The notes under the pieces: model-generated
The model's database searches: none
Seen by the model: only the letters and a program-made list of their open reading frames with translations
What the model was told of the DNA's origin: nothing
Shown: in pieces, positions 42,329-50,593 of the stretch
Position numbering within the stretch: position 1 is the first letter of the stretch
Layout of the letters: every line of letters starts with the position of its first letter
DNA from: Luedemannella flava
Lineage (GTDB): Bacteria; Actinomycetota; Actinomycetes; Mycobacteriales; Micromonosporaceae
Reading direction: 5' to 3'
Assembly (NCBI RefSeq): GCF_039528515.1
Contig: NZ_BAAALT010000053.1
Location: 124,001 to 188,000 of the forward strand
DNA: 64,000 nucleotides
Made by a program: the position numbers and the translations under genes

Positions 42329-42406
42329 CCGGCATCGGAGCACAAGACCGCGTTGTGACAACGGTTCCGGCCTGTCCGCCGGAGGCGCCGCCGGCCCTCC
42401 AGGTAT

Positions 42407-42424
42407 ATGCTTGCCGACAGGCAT
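42407..42424. promoter_or_regulatory. Putative MarR operator before the ABC exporter
   Basis: ATGCTTG-CCGA-CAGGCAT has arms matching at 6 of 7 positions and lies 15 bp upstream of the exporter start. Its form fits MarR-type operators, and a marR gene directly follows the exporter. Confidence 0.5.
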
Positions 42425-42438
42425 CTAATCGCGGCGGA

Positions 42439-45400
42439 ATGTGGTGGTCGGGCGTGAACGGCACTGGTCGGGGCGCATTGCGGATGCTGCGCCCGAGGTT
42501 GGGGCGGCGGAACGTGCGCCTGATCCGCGTAGGCATCGCCCTGGCGATCCTCGGACAGGCCCTGTTGGCGACGTTGCCGTTGATCCAGCAGGTCATCATC
42601 GACGACACCATCCTCGAACAGCGGCGGTCGCTGGCGTTGTGGGGCACGCTTCTCGTGCTCGCGGGTGTGGTCTGCTTCGTGGTGCAGTACATACGTCGGT
42701 CGATCGGCAGCAGGGCTGCGGCGCGCGTACAACGGGATCTTCAGATCCAGGTACACCATCACCTGCAGTACCTCGACGAGTCGGGGCGGGACCGGTTTCG
42801 CGTTGGCGACGTGATGTCGCGGGCGACGTCGGACCTCACGCTGATCCAGATGTTCCTGCACCAGATCCCCATCGCCTACGCGAACGTCACGCTGCTGGTC
42901 GTCGCGCTCGGCGTCATGTTGTGGCTGTCACCGCTGCTGGCGTTGGTGATGGCGGTGTCGGTGCCGCTGTTCCTGATCGTCGCCACGCGGTTTCGCACGC
43001 GCTCGTTCCCCGCGAGCTGGACGGACCAGATCTACAAGGGCGCCGTGGCGGGGGTGGTCGAGGAGGCCGTCACCGGCGTGCGGATCGTCAAGGCGTTCGG
43101 GCAGGAGCGGCAGGAGCAGGAGTCCCTCCACGCGGCTGCCCGGACGCTGTTCCAGTCCAGGCTCCGCGCCGGCCGGATCACGGCCGGCTTCGGCGCGGCG
43201 CTGGACGCGTTCCCGGGACTGACCCAGCTGGCCATCCTGGGGTTCGGCGGCTGGCTGGTGATGCATGACACGGTGACGCTGGGGGTCTTCCTGGCGTTCT
43301 CCACCTATGTGCTGCAGCTGGTGACGCCGGTGCGGTTCCTGTCCAGCATCCTGACGACGAGCCAGCAGGCGCGGGCCGGTGCCGCGCGGATCGTGGAGCT
43401 GCTCTCGGCCGAGTCGTTCGTCAAGGAGAGTCCGGCGGCGACCGCGCTCACCGACCCCGACGGAACGATCGAACTTGACGGCGTCGACTTCGCCTATCCC
43501 GGTGGCGATGCCGTACTCAAGGACATCAACCTGCGCATCGGGAAGGGGGAGCGGGTCGCGATCGTCGGCGCGTCCGGATCCGGCAAGTCGACGCTGGCGC
43601 TGCTGCTGGCCCGGTTCCACGACCCGACCGCGGGCATTGTTCGCGTCGACGGGCGCGACATCCGCGACTACACGCTCACCTCGCTGCGCTCCGCCGTGGG
43701 CATCGTGTTCGAGGAGGGCTTCCTGTTCTCCACCACGATCCGCGACAACGTCGCCTTCGGTCGGCCGGACGCCTCCGACAACGAGGTCGAGCGCGCCGCC
43801 GTGGCGGCCCATGCGCACGGCTTCATCGCCGGCCTACCCGACGGGTACGGGACCGTTGTCGGCGAGCGCGGCTACACCCTGTCCGGAGGGCAGCGCCAGC
43901 GCCTCGCCCTGGCCAGGGCCGCCCTCACCAACCCGCGGGTGCTGATCCTCGACGACGCGACCTCCGCGATCGACGCCCGCACCGAGCACGCGATCCACCG
44001 GTCGTTCGAGGAGGTCCTTGCCCAGCGGACGACGGTGCTGATCGCCAAGCGGCACTCGACGCTGCAACTCGCCGACCGGGTCATCGTGCTGGACCGCGGA
44101 CGCGTCGTCGACCAGGGCACGACCGAGGAGCTGCTGGAGCGTTCGGAACTGTTCCGGGAGCTGCTGACCGGGCCCGACGCCGAGGACACCGCGCCGCCGG
44201 CCGACCCCGTCGAGCGGATCGACGCCAAGGCGTGGCCGACCGACGTCTCCCGCGACGGCGCACCCAAGGTCAGCAGCATGTCCGGCGACGCGGTCGCGCG
44301 CTCGGTGGCCAGCACGGGCGGCGGCATGGGTCATGGCGGGGACTCGTCCCGGCTGGCCAGCGTGGCCACGGTGTCACCGAAGCTGCTGGCGGACGTCGAG
44401 CGGCTGCCACCACTGGCCGGCGACCCGGCCGTCGACCTCGACGCGGCGATGGCGCCGCACCACGACTTCAGCATGCGGGAGGTCTTCCGCCCGTTCGCCC
44501 GCCCGCTGCTGCTCGCCGCGGGGCTGGTCATGCTCGACGCGATCACCGGGCTGGCCGCCCCGACGCTGATCCGCTTCGGCGTCGACCACGGTGTGCTGCG
44601 TGACTCGCAGCGCGTACTCACCCTGGTGTGTGTCGTACTGCTCGTCCTGCAGGTCGGCATCTGGGCCAACCAGCGCCTGATGACCTTCCACACCCAGCGC
44701 ACCGCGGAACGCATGCTGTTCGCCCTGCGCGTGCGCACCTTCGCGCACCTGCAGCGCCTGTCGCTGAACTACTACGAGCAGCATCAGGCCGGCAAGATCA
44801 TGACTCGGATGACCTCGGACGTGGAGGCGTTCGCGCAGCTGCTGCAGCAAGGACTCCTCACGGCCGTCGTGAGCATCCTCAGCATGGTCGGCATCGCGAT
44901 CGTGCTGGCGGTGTTCAACCCCGCCCTCACGCTGGCCGTCTCGGTCGTGCTCGTGCCGCTGGTGGCGACGACGTGGCTGTTCCAGCGCGCGTCGGGCCGG
45001 TCCTACATCGTCGCCCGCCACCGGATCGCGCTTCTCTACGCGTACGTGCAGGAGAGCCTTTCCGGGGTCACGGTCAGCCAGGCCTACAGCCAGCAGCCGG
45101 CGAACGAGGCGCGCTTCGCGGCACTGGCCGAGTCGTACTTCCAGGCGCGGGCGCGCTCGTTGGAACTCATGGCCCGGTACCTGCCGTTCCTGCAGTTGCT
45201 CAGCACCGTGGCCAAGGCCATCGCGCTGGCCGCCGGCGCCCAGCAGATCGCGGACGGGTCGCTCAGCGCCGGCCTGCTGATCGCGTTCCTGCTCTACCTC
45301 GACCAGTTCTTCGCACCGGTCCAGCAGCTGTCAACGGTCTTCGACCAGTGGCTGCAGGCGAAGGTGGCCGTCGGTCAGCTTCGTGAGCTGCTGCAGACCA

Positions 45401-46206
45401 CGAGCAGCACGCCGCAGGCCGCGGACCCGGTCACCCCGGGCCGACTGCGCGGCGCGATCGAGCTGCGCGACGTCAGTTTCGCCTACGAGAGCACCGGCCT
45501 GGTCGCGATGGACCGGGTCAGCCTGTCCATTCCGCCCGGGCAGGTCGTCGCTCTCGTGGGCACGACCGGCGCGGGCAAGTCGACGCTGGTCAAGCTGGTG
45601 GCCCGGTTCCACGACGCCACCTCCGGCACGATCCTGATCGACGGCGTCCCGCTGCGCGCGCTGGACCTGGCGGCGTACCGGCACCAGCTCGGGTTCGTCC
45701 CGCAGGAGCCGTTCCTGTTCTCCGGAACCATCCGGACCAACATCGCCTACGGCCGCCCGTCCGCCACGGACCTGGAGGTCGAGCGGGCCGCGCGCGCGGT
45801 CGGCGCGCACGAGTTCATCACCGGGCTCCCGCAGGGCTACCACACCCCCGTCAGCGAGCAGGGCCGGTCGCTGTCCGCCGGCCAGCGCCAACTGCTGAGC
45901 CTGGCGAGGGCGCTGCTGGTCGATCCGGCGATCCTGCTGTTGGACGAGGCGACCGCCAACCTCGACCTGGCGACGGAGGCGCGGGTCCAGCGTGCCATGG
46001 GTCTGGTGGCCAGCGGCCGCACCACCCTGCTCATCGCACACCGCCTGCAGACCGCCCGCGCGTCGCACCGGATCCTCGTGGTAGACAACGGGACGATTGT
46101 CGAGGACGGGTCCCATGATGAGCTTGTCGCCCGCGGTGGCCGTTACGCCGCGCTGTGGGCGGCGACCGCTCAGCAGCCCGCCCTCAGCGTCGCCGACCGC
46201 GCCTGA
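42439..46206 (+). CDS. Full-length ABC exporter with two fused, asymmetric halves
   Basis: 1255 residues in TMD-NBD-TMD-NBD order. NBD1 (about 345-585): Walker A GASGSGKST and signature LSGGQRQR, but the Q-loop is Glu (VFEEGFLF), Walker B is LILDDATSAID (Asp for catalytic Glu) and the H-loop is Lys (IAKRHST). NBD2 has canonical Q-loop, LLLDEATANLD and IAHR, but the signature is LSAGQ. So one consensus and one degenerate ATP site are predicted, as in heterodimeric exporters such as BmrCD, here on one chain. It probably exports drugs or lipids. A MarR gene follows; start ATG 42439 (GTG 42454 possible). Confidence 0.88.
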   Translation: MWWSGVNGTGRGALRMLRPRLGRRNVRLIRVGIALAILGQALLATLPLIQQVIIDDTILEQRRSLALWGTLLVLAGVVCFVVQYIRRSIGSRAAARVQRDLQIQVHHHLQYLDESGRDRFRVGDVMSRATSDLTLIQMFLHQIPIAYANVTLLVVALGVMLWLSPLLALVMAVSVPLFLIVATRFRTRSFPASWTDQIYKGAVAGVVEEAVTGVRIVKAFGQERQEQESLHAAARTLFQSRLRAGRITAGFGAALDAFPGLTQLAILGFGGWLVMHDTVTLGVFLAFSTYVLQLVTPVRFLSSILTTSQQARAGAARIVELLSAESFVKESPAATALTDPDGTIELDGVDFAYPGGDAVLKDINLRIGKGERVAIVGASGSGKSTLALLLARFHDPTAGIVRVDGRDIRDYTLTSLRSAVGIVFEEGFLFSTTIRDNVAFGRPDASDNEVERAAVAAHAHGFIAGLPDGYGTVVGERGYTLSGGQRQRLALARAALTNPRVLILDDATSAIDARTEHAIHRSFEEVLAQRTTVLIAKRHSTLQLADRVIVLDRGRVVDQGTTEELLERSELFRELLTGPDAEDTAPPADPVERIDAKAWPTDVSRDGAPKVSSMSGDAVARSVASTGGGMGHGGDSSRLASVATVSPKLLADVERLPPLAGDPAVDLDAAMAPHHDFSMREVFRPFARPLLLAAGLVMLDAITGLAAPTLIRFGVDHGVLRDSQRVLTLVCVVLLVLQVGIWANQRLMTFHTQRTAERMLFALRVRTFAHLQRLSLNYYEQHQAGKIMTRMTSDVEAFAQLLQQGLLTAVVSILSMVGIAIVLAVFNPALTLAVSVVLVPLVATTWLFQRASGRSYIVARHRIALLYAYVQESLSGVTVSQAYSQQPANEARFAALAESYFQARARSLELMARYLPFLQLLSTVAKAIALAAGAQQIADGSLSAGLLIAFLLYLDQFFAPVQQLSTVFDQWLQAKVAVGQLRELLQTTSSTPQAADPVTPGRLRGAIELRDVSFAYESTGLVAMDRVSLSIPPGQVVALVGTTGAGKSTLVKLVARFHDATSGTILIDGVPLRALDLAAYRHQLGFVPQEPFLFSGTIRTNIAYGRPSATDLEVERAARAVGAHEFITGLPQGYHTPVSEQGRSLSAGQRQLLSLARALLVDPAILLLDEATANLDLATEARVQRAMGLVASGRTTLLIAHRLQTARASHRILVVDNGTIVEDGSHDELVARGGRYAALWAATAQQPALSVADRA

Positions 46207-46243
46207 CAGGGGCGTCGATCATGTAGCCGAAGGAGGTGGGCAC

Positions 46244-46705
46244 ATGCCCGCACCGTTCACGGATGACGATGTGAACCGGCTTCGGATCGCCATGGGCCGG
46301 ACTGTCCGTGAGCTGGACCGACGCACCAACGTAGAGGAGATCACCCGGGCGCAGCTGACCGTCCTGGCCACGATCGCACGGGAGAAACGGATCGGGCTCG
46401 CCGAACTCGCGGAGTACGAGGGCATCAATCCGACGATGCTGTCGCGGGTGGTGGGCAAACTGGAGCAGCTCGGCTTTGTCCGCCGGACCACCGACGATGT
46501 GGACCGGCGGGTGGCCCACGTCGAGATCACGGCGGCCGGGGTCCGCCGGTGGGACAAGAACCGCAAGATCCGTACGAGGGTGCTCGCCGGCATTCTCGCC
46601 GAGCTGTCCGAAGCCGACGCCAAGGCGCTGATGGCGGCGCTTCCGGCGCTGGAGGCGCTGGCCGACATCACCCGGGTCCAGCGGGGCCACCGACCCGGCC
46701 CGTGA
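46244..46705 (+). CDS. MarR-family regulator
   Basis: 153 residues from ATG 46244 with AGGAGG upstream. Winged helix: TRAQLTVLATIAREKRIGLAELAEYEGINPTMLSRVVGKLEQLGFVRRTTDDVDRRVAHVEITAAG, including the wing Asp-Arg-Arg. It lies 37 bp downstream of the ABC exporter, so it is probably the last gene of a two-gene unit that it represses through the dyad at 42407-42424. Such pairs commonly respond to the exported compound. Confidence 0.88.
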   Translation: MPAPFTDDDVNRLRIAMGRTVRELDRRTNVEEITRAQLTVLATIAREKRIGLAELAEYEGINPTMLSRVVGKLEQLGFVRRTTDDVDRRVAHVEITAAGVRRWDKNRKIRTRVLAGILAELSEADAKALMAALPALEALADITRVQRGHRPGP

Positions 46706-46776
46706 CGGCCACGAGGGAGTCACCTACCGCCTGCGCGAGAACGGCGACGTCGAACTGCTGCATCATTGTTCGTAGC

Positions 46777-47061
46777 ATGACCGCCATGCTTTTCATGGTG
46801 GTGGAGCGTTTCCGTGACGGCGGCGCGGGCGCTGTGTATGAGCGGGCACGTGAGCGCGGACGGATGATGCCCGACGGGCTGCGCTATGTCGACAGCTGGG
46901 TCGAAGCCAACTTGAGTCGATGCTTTCAGCTCATGGAGTGCGACGATCTGAGCTTGCTGATGACCTGGATCGGCCGATGGGGCGATCTGATCGACTTCGA
47001 GGTCGTGCCCGTGGTGACGAGCAGTGAAGCCGCCGCGGTCGTCAATGCTGTGAGCGAGTAG
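46777..47061 (+). CDS. DUF3303-like small protein
   Basis: 94 residues (MTAMLFMVVERFRDGGAGAVYERARERGRMMPDGLRYVDSWVEANLSRCFQLMECDDLSLLMTWIGRWGDLIDFEVVPVVTS). This is the ferredoxin-like DUF3303 pattern, close to the nickel-responsive or stress-linked small barrel proteins, with the usual MLFMVVERF start. ATG 46786 is the alternative start. Function is unknown. It is isolated between the marR gene and a convergent DUF4262 gene. Confidence 0.75.
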   Translation: MTAMLFMVVERFRDGGAGAVYERARERGRMMPDGLRYVDSWVEANLSRCFQLMECDDLSLLMTWIGRWGDLIDFEVVPVVTSSEAAAVVNAVSE

Positions 47062-47116
47062 GTACCACGCCGATGATCAGAACGGCGGCTTCGGAAAGCG
47101 GACGCGTGCGCCGGTC

Positions 47117-47695
47117 CTATGCCGTCGGCGCTTCCGTCCACATGCTGCGTGGGTGCTCGTTCATCGGCAGCCACAGCGCCGGCTGGGCGTCATCCGCATC
47201 GCGCTCGCGCTCCGGGTCGCCCGGGTAGCGGCCGGACGTGTCGGGCCACAGGAGTTGCACCACCGGGAACGGTGGGCGCTGGTAGTAGTCGATGGCAGCG
47301 CCGAACAACGCTTCGTACCAACTGTCGTGCACCGGAGCCAAGCGGAGGTCGTACTCGTCGACGACGCCCATCAATGTAAGGTCTGGTGTCAGCGTGAGCC
47401 CGTCACGGACAAATTGTCCAACGGTGTTCACGATGACCATGGCGCGCTGCTGGGGGACGCCGAGTAGGCAGACCTCGACGCTGCCGTAGCTGTGCCAGAG
47501 GCCGATGGAGTAGGCCCAGTCGGGCAAGGTTGTGCCCAGGACGCCGGTGACGCCCCATCCGTACTCACGGACCAGTCGGGCGTTGCGGCGTTCGCGATCG
47601 GGCCAAGACCGTTCGGCCGACCGCCACCATCGACGCGGCTCGCCATCGCCCTCACAGAGCAGGCAGTGACACTCGCGGCTGAGCAGGTCGGGCAT
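47117..47695 (-). CDS. DUF4262-like protein with N-terminal Cys cluster
   Basis: 192 residues from ATG 47695. The N-terminus has CHCLLCEGDGEPRRWW. The body has the DUF4262 pattern: VREYGWGVTGVLGTTLPDWAYSIGLWHSYGSVEVCLLGVPQQRAMVIVNTVGQFVRDG. DUF4262 proteins are of unknown biochemical role and are often found near toxin-antitoxin or polymorphic toxin genes; none is recognised here. It is divergent from the broken merR gene across the dyad at 47733-47749. Confidence 0.72.
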   Translation of the reverse strand: MPDLLSRECHCLLCEGDGEPRRWWRSAERSWPDRERRNARLVREYGWGVTGVLGTTLPDWAYSIGLWHSYGSVEVCLLGVPQQRAMVIVNTVGQFVRDGLTLTPDLTLMGVVDEYDLRLAPVHDSWYEALFGAAIDYYQRPPFPVVQLLWPDTSGRYPGDPERERDADDAQPALWLPMNEHPRSMWTEAPTA

Positions 47696-47732
47696 CGGCG
47701 AATCGTACTGGGACCGTCGAGGCGGTGTTGAC

Positions 47733-47749
47733 CCTGACACCGTGTCAGG
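47733..47749 (+). promoter_or_regulatory. MerR-type operator CCTGACAC-C-GTGTCAGG
   Basis: A perfect 8+1+8 dyad directly follows a TTGAC (-35-like) and ends 16 bp before the merR start. This matches the usual placement of MerR operators in an over-long promoter spacer. The site is intact although the gene is broken. Confidence 0.7.
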
Positions 47750-47764
47750 CCGCACGATGAGGCG

Positions 47765-48231
47765 GTGTTCAGCATCGGAGATTTCGCAGCACTCGGCCGC
47801 GTGCCGGTGCGTATGCTGCGCCACTACGACGCGATCGGCCTGATGCGGCCCGCCGCCACGGATCCGGCCAGCGGGTACCGCTACTACCGAGCCGACCAGT
47901 TGCGCCGGCTCAACCGGATCGTCGCTCTGAAGGATCTGGGCTCACGCTCGCGCAGGTCGCCGACATCGTCGATGACAAGGTCACCGTCGAGGAGCTGCAC
48001 GGCATGCTCCGGCTGCGGCGCGCACAACTGGAGGAGCAGCTCAGCGCCGATGCCGCCCGGCTGGCGGGGATCGAGGCGCGGCTGCCATGGCGGCTATCGC
48101 AACTGATGATGGCGTCGCCCACGCGGCGTCCGCGGCCGGCGCGGAACTGCCGGACCCGCCGCGAACTTCCCGGCTCCGGTTGGCCAGGTGGCGTGTCAGC
48201 CCCCGCTGCTGCCTCCATCGATGTGGCGTAG
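47765..48231 (+). pseudogene. Frameshifted, internally deleted MerR-family regulator
   Basis: The N-terminal MerR HTH is intact (MFSIGDFAALGRVPVRMLRHYDAIGLMRP to IVALKDLG). After codon 59 (near 47940) the frame breaks. In the next frame the expected continuation is read (LTLAQVADIVDDKVTVEELHGMLRLRRAQLEEQLSADAARLAGIEARL, to 48088), consistent with loss of one G in CTGGGCTC. The effector domain is not intact; only a scrap resembling the late part of a GyrI-like domain (TDDGVAHAASAAGAELPDPP, 48094 onward) is seen in another frame. The gene is broken unless the sequence has an error. Confidence 0.75.
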
Positions 48232-48309
48232 CACAGTGTCGAGCAGGTCGGCAGCCAGTGCCGCCGCGGTCTACGCTGGCAGGTCCTCGACGCTGGCCAC
48301 GAAGCAGTT
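48196..48309 (-). pseudogene. C-terminal remnant of an unidentified gene
   Basis: On the minus strand one frame reads FVASVEDLPA, an in-frame TAG, then TAAALAADLLDTVLRHIDGG with a stop at 48196. The helix-like, Ala-Leu-Asp-rich text looks like real coding sequence interrupted by a stop. No start is evident. It may be what is left of a gene lost in the same event that damaged merR. Confidence 0.35.
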
Positions 48310-48340
48310 CTATCAGAGCCGCCCAGCTGCCCGCTGCGCA

Positions 48341-48374
48341 CACGGGAGGGGCGGCTCTCGCCGCCCCTCCCGTG
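48341..48374. terminator. Perfect 15-bp hairpin terminator
   Basis: CACGGGAGGGGCGGC and its exact complement around a TCTC loop lie just beyond the aldo/keto reductase stop. Confidence 0.85.
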
Positions 48375-48380
48375 CTGCGG

Positions 48381-49367
48381 TCAGACGCTGACGCGCTGTC
48401 CGGCGTCGATGCCCTGGCCGGCGGCGTCCAGGCGGGCCCGGGTCTCGTCGTCCAGGGTCAGCTCGACCGCGCCGAGCGACTCCTCCAGCTGGGCGACGTT
48501 GCTCGCGCCGATGATCGGGATGACCGGGACCTCGCCGCCCATGAGCCACGCGAGGACGACCTGGTTGGGCGTGGCGCCGAGCTCCGCGGCCACCGCCTTC
48601 AGCTCGGCGAGCCGCACGGCGTTCGACGGGTGGTCGTAGGTGAGCGGCAGCTCGACGTCCGAGCGCTGGTAGGCGCCCTTGAGCAGCGGCGTGTACGCCA
48701 TCACCGTGATGTCGTTCTCGGCCGCGTAGTCGAGCAGCTCGTCGCTGGCCTGGTCGGTCTGGCGGGGCAGCTGCCGCGTCCACAGGTACGTGTACTTCTG
48801 CTGCACCGCCGTGAACCCGGGCCGGCCCGCCGCCCGCGCCAGGGAGCGGGCCTGCTCGAGCCGCCACGCCGCGATGTTGGACGCGCCCAGGGCGCGGGCC
48901 CTGCCCGACTCGGCGATCTCGGCGAGCGCGTCGACGCGCTCCTCCAGCGGGGCCGACCGGTCGTCCCAGTGGGCGTAGAGCAGGTCGACGTGGTCGACGT
49001 CGAAGCGCCGCAGGCTCTTCTCGAACGCCGCCCGGATGGTGTCGCCGCGCAGGCCCTCGAAGAAGTCCGGCCAGGGCTTCTCCGGGTCGGTCGTCTGGGC
49101 ACCCAGCTTGGTCGCGAGCACGACCTCGTCGCGGACGCCGCGCGAGCGCACCCAGCGGCCGATGACCTCCTCGCTCTCGCCGCCCTTGCCGAGCCACTGG
49201 TTGTAGCAGTCGGCGCTGTCGAGGAACGTGCCGCCCGCCGCGTGGAAGCGGTCGAGCAGGTCGAACGCGACTTTCTCCTCGGTGTACGTGCCGAAGTACA
49301 TCGTGCCCAGGGCCAGGGCGCTGACCGTGATGCCGCCCTGCGGGCCGGCGATGACTCGCTGCTGCAT
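48381..49367 (-). CDS. Aldo/keto reductase
   Basis: 328 residues from ATG 49367 with GGGGAG upstream. The AKR tetrad is visible: Asp in FLDSADCYN with Tyr 4-5 residues on, Lys in VLATKLG and His in LLYAHWDD. The C-terminal cofactor region is VPIIGASNVAQLEESLGAVEL. It is of the YajO/AKR11-14 type that reduces aldehydes, or sugar or keto compounds, with NADPH. It is separated from the cluster's EEP gene by 65 bp including a palindrome (49408-49419), and a strong terminator follows. Confidence 0.9.
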   Translation of the reverse strand: MQQRVIAGPQGGITVSALALGTMYFGTYTEEKVAFDLLDRFHAAGGTFLDSADCYNQWLGKGGESEEVIGRWVRSRGVRDEVVLATKLGAQTTDPEKPWPDFFEGLRGDTIRAAFEKSLRRFDVDHVDLLYAHWDDRSAPLEERVDALAEIAESGRARALGASNIAAWRLEQARSLARAAGRPGFTAVQQKYTYLWTRQLPRQTDQASDELLDYAAENDITVMAYTPLLKGAYQRSDVELPLTYDHPSNAVRLAELKAVAAELGATPNQVVLAWLMGGEVPVIPIIGASNVAQLEESLGAVELTLDDETRARLDAAGQGIDAGQRVSV

Positions 49368-49407
49368 GTTTCTCCCCAACTCTCCGTGGCCGGTGCGGCA
49401 CCGACCG

Positions 49408-49419
49408 CTTCTATAGAAG
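49408..49419. promoter_or_regulatory. Palindrome CTTCTATAGAAG
   Basis: A 12-bp perfect AT-rich palindrome in the 65-bp gap upstream of the aldo/keto reductase. It could be an operator or overlap the -10 region. Confidence 0.35.
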
Positions 49420-49432
49420 TACCCAAATACGC

Positions 49433-50593
49433 CTAGTGGCGCAAACCAACCTTCAGTTCCTGGGCCTTGTGGTCCGACAGGCCCGCGCTGTCGCGGATGT
49501 CGTACGTGTAGACGTCCAACGACCCGCCCGCGAAGACGTGGTCGAGGCGCCACCATCCGTGCCCCCGCGCGTCCCATGTCGACGGATAGAGCCCGCCGCT
49601 CGTGACCTCCTGCTGACGCAGGCGGTCACGCAGGACGTCCAGCTCGCCCATGGCGCTGGTGCTGTTGAAGTCGCCGGACACCAGCGCCGGACCGGACACC
49701 GTGTCCAGGTCGGCGGTGAGTGCCCGCCAGCTCGCCTCGCGGCGGGCCGACTGCTCCCGGATGACCGAGTAGAACCGGCCGGTGAACGGGCTGCGCCCGC
49801 CGTCGAGCTGCACCGGGATGTGCACGTTGTAGAACGCGACGGTCCCACCCCCGACCACGATGTCGGTGCGCAGCGTCTTCGTCGTCCAGTACGGCAGGAA
49901 GTCGGTGCCGGGCGGCGGCGCGCTGCCCCGCTCGGCCGACAGCCACGCCGAGCCGTCCAGGGCCCGGCTGCTCACGATCGGGAGCCGGGACAGCGTGATC
50001 AGCTCGCTGTTCGCCACGATCTCGTAGCCCGGGAACTCGCGTTTGATCTCCGCGAGCTTGTCGATCGGGCGCGGCGCGTCGGTGAAGTACAGGTACTCCT
50101 GCAACAGGTAGACGTCCGCGTCGAAGCGGCGAAGATAGTCGTAGAACGCGGCCGGGTCCTCGTCCTGCTCCCAGAACTGGGTGTTCCAGGACACCACCTT
50201 GATCGCGCCGGCCGGCACCGTGGGTGCGCCGCCCGGCAGCCGCAGGCCGGCCTGCGGGACCCCGGCCAGGAGCGCGACCGTCGCCAGGAGCGCGGTCACC
50301 GCCCGGACCCGCCGGCACGAGGCGAGCGGCACGAGCGCCGCCAGGACCAGCGGCATGGCCACGAACAGGAACGGCGGCGCCAGGTCCGGCAACAGCATCC
50401 ACCAGAACCGCCCCGACAGGAACGGGTGCGTCACGACGTACCCCAGCCAGAGGCCGGTGGCGACGAGGGTGACGCGCCCCGCGGCCCGCCGCCACCGCGG
50501 CGGCCGCGTCACCGAGTCGGCCGGAGCGGCCGGAGCCGGTGGCGGGGAAACCGCCACCACCTCCGGCCGCGCGGGCCCCAACAACGAGGTCAT
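49433..50593 (-). CDS. Membrane-anchored EEP-family hydrolase
   Basis: 386 residues. Three N-terminal membrane helices (about 40-115: VTLVATGLWLGYVVTHPFL, LAPPFLFVAMPLVLAALVPLA, ALLATVALLAGVPQ) precede an extracellular EEP domain with VVSWNTQFW, YLLQEYLYF (metal Glu), FYNVHIPVQL, VSGDFNSTSAM and LSDHKAQEL. ATG 50593 overlaps the preceding GT2 stop by ATGA, so it closes the right cluster arm. It could cleave a phosphodiester or phosphate in a lipid-linked product outside the cell. Confidence 0.85.
   Translation of the reverse strand: MTSLLGPARPEVVAVSPPPAPAAPADSVTRPPRWRRAAGRVTLVATGLWLGYVVTHPFLSGRFWWMLLPDLAPPFLFVAMPLVLAALVPLASCRRVRAVTALLATVALLAGVPQAGLRLPGGAPTVPAGAIKVVSWNTQFWEQDEDPAAFYDYLRRFDADVYLLQEYLYFTDAPRPIDKLAEIKREFPGYEIVANSELITLSRLPIVSSRALDGSAWLSAERGSAPPPGTDFLPYWTTKTLRTDIVVGGGTVAFYNVHIPVQLDGGRSPFTGRFYSVIREQSARREASWRALTADLDTVSGPALVSGDFNSTSAMGELDVLRDRLRQQEVTSGGLYPSTWDARGHGWWRLDHVFAGGSLDVYTYDIRDSAGLSDHKAQELKVGLRH

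Noticed and set aside
46704..46775. Short frame reading GHEGVTYRLRENGDVELLHH
   Set aside because: It looks protein-like but is only 24 codons with no start; at most the tail of a lost gene.
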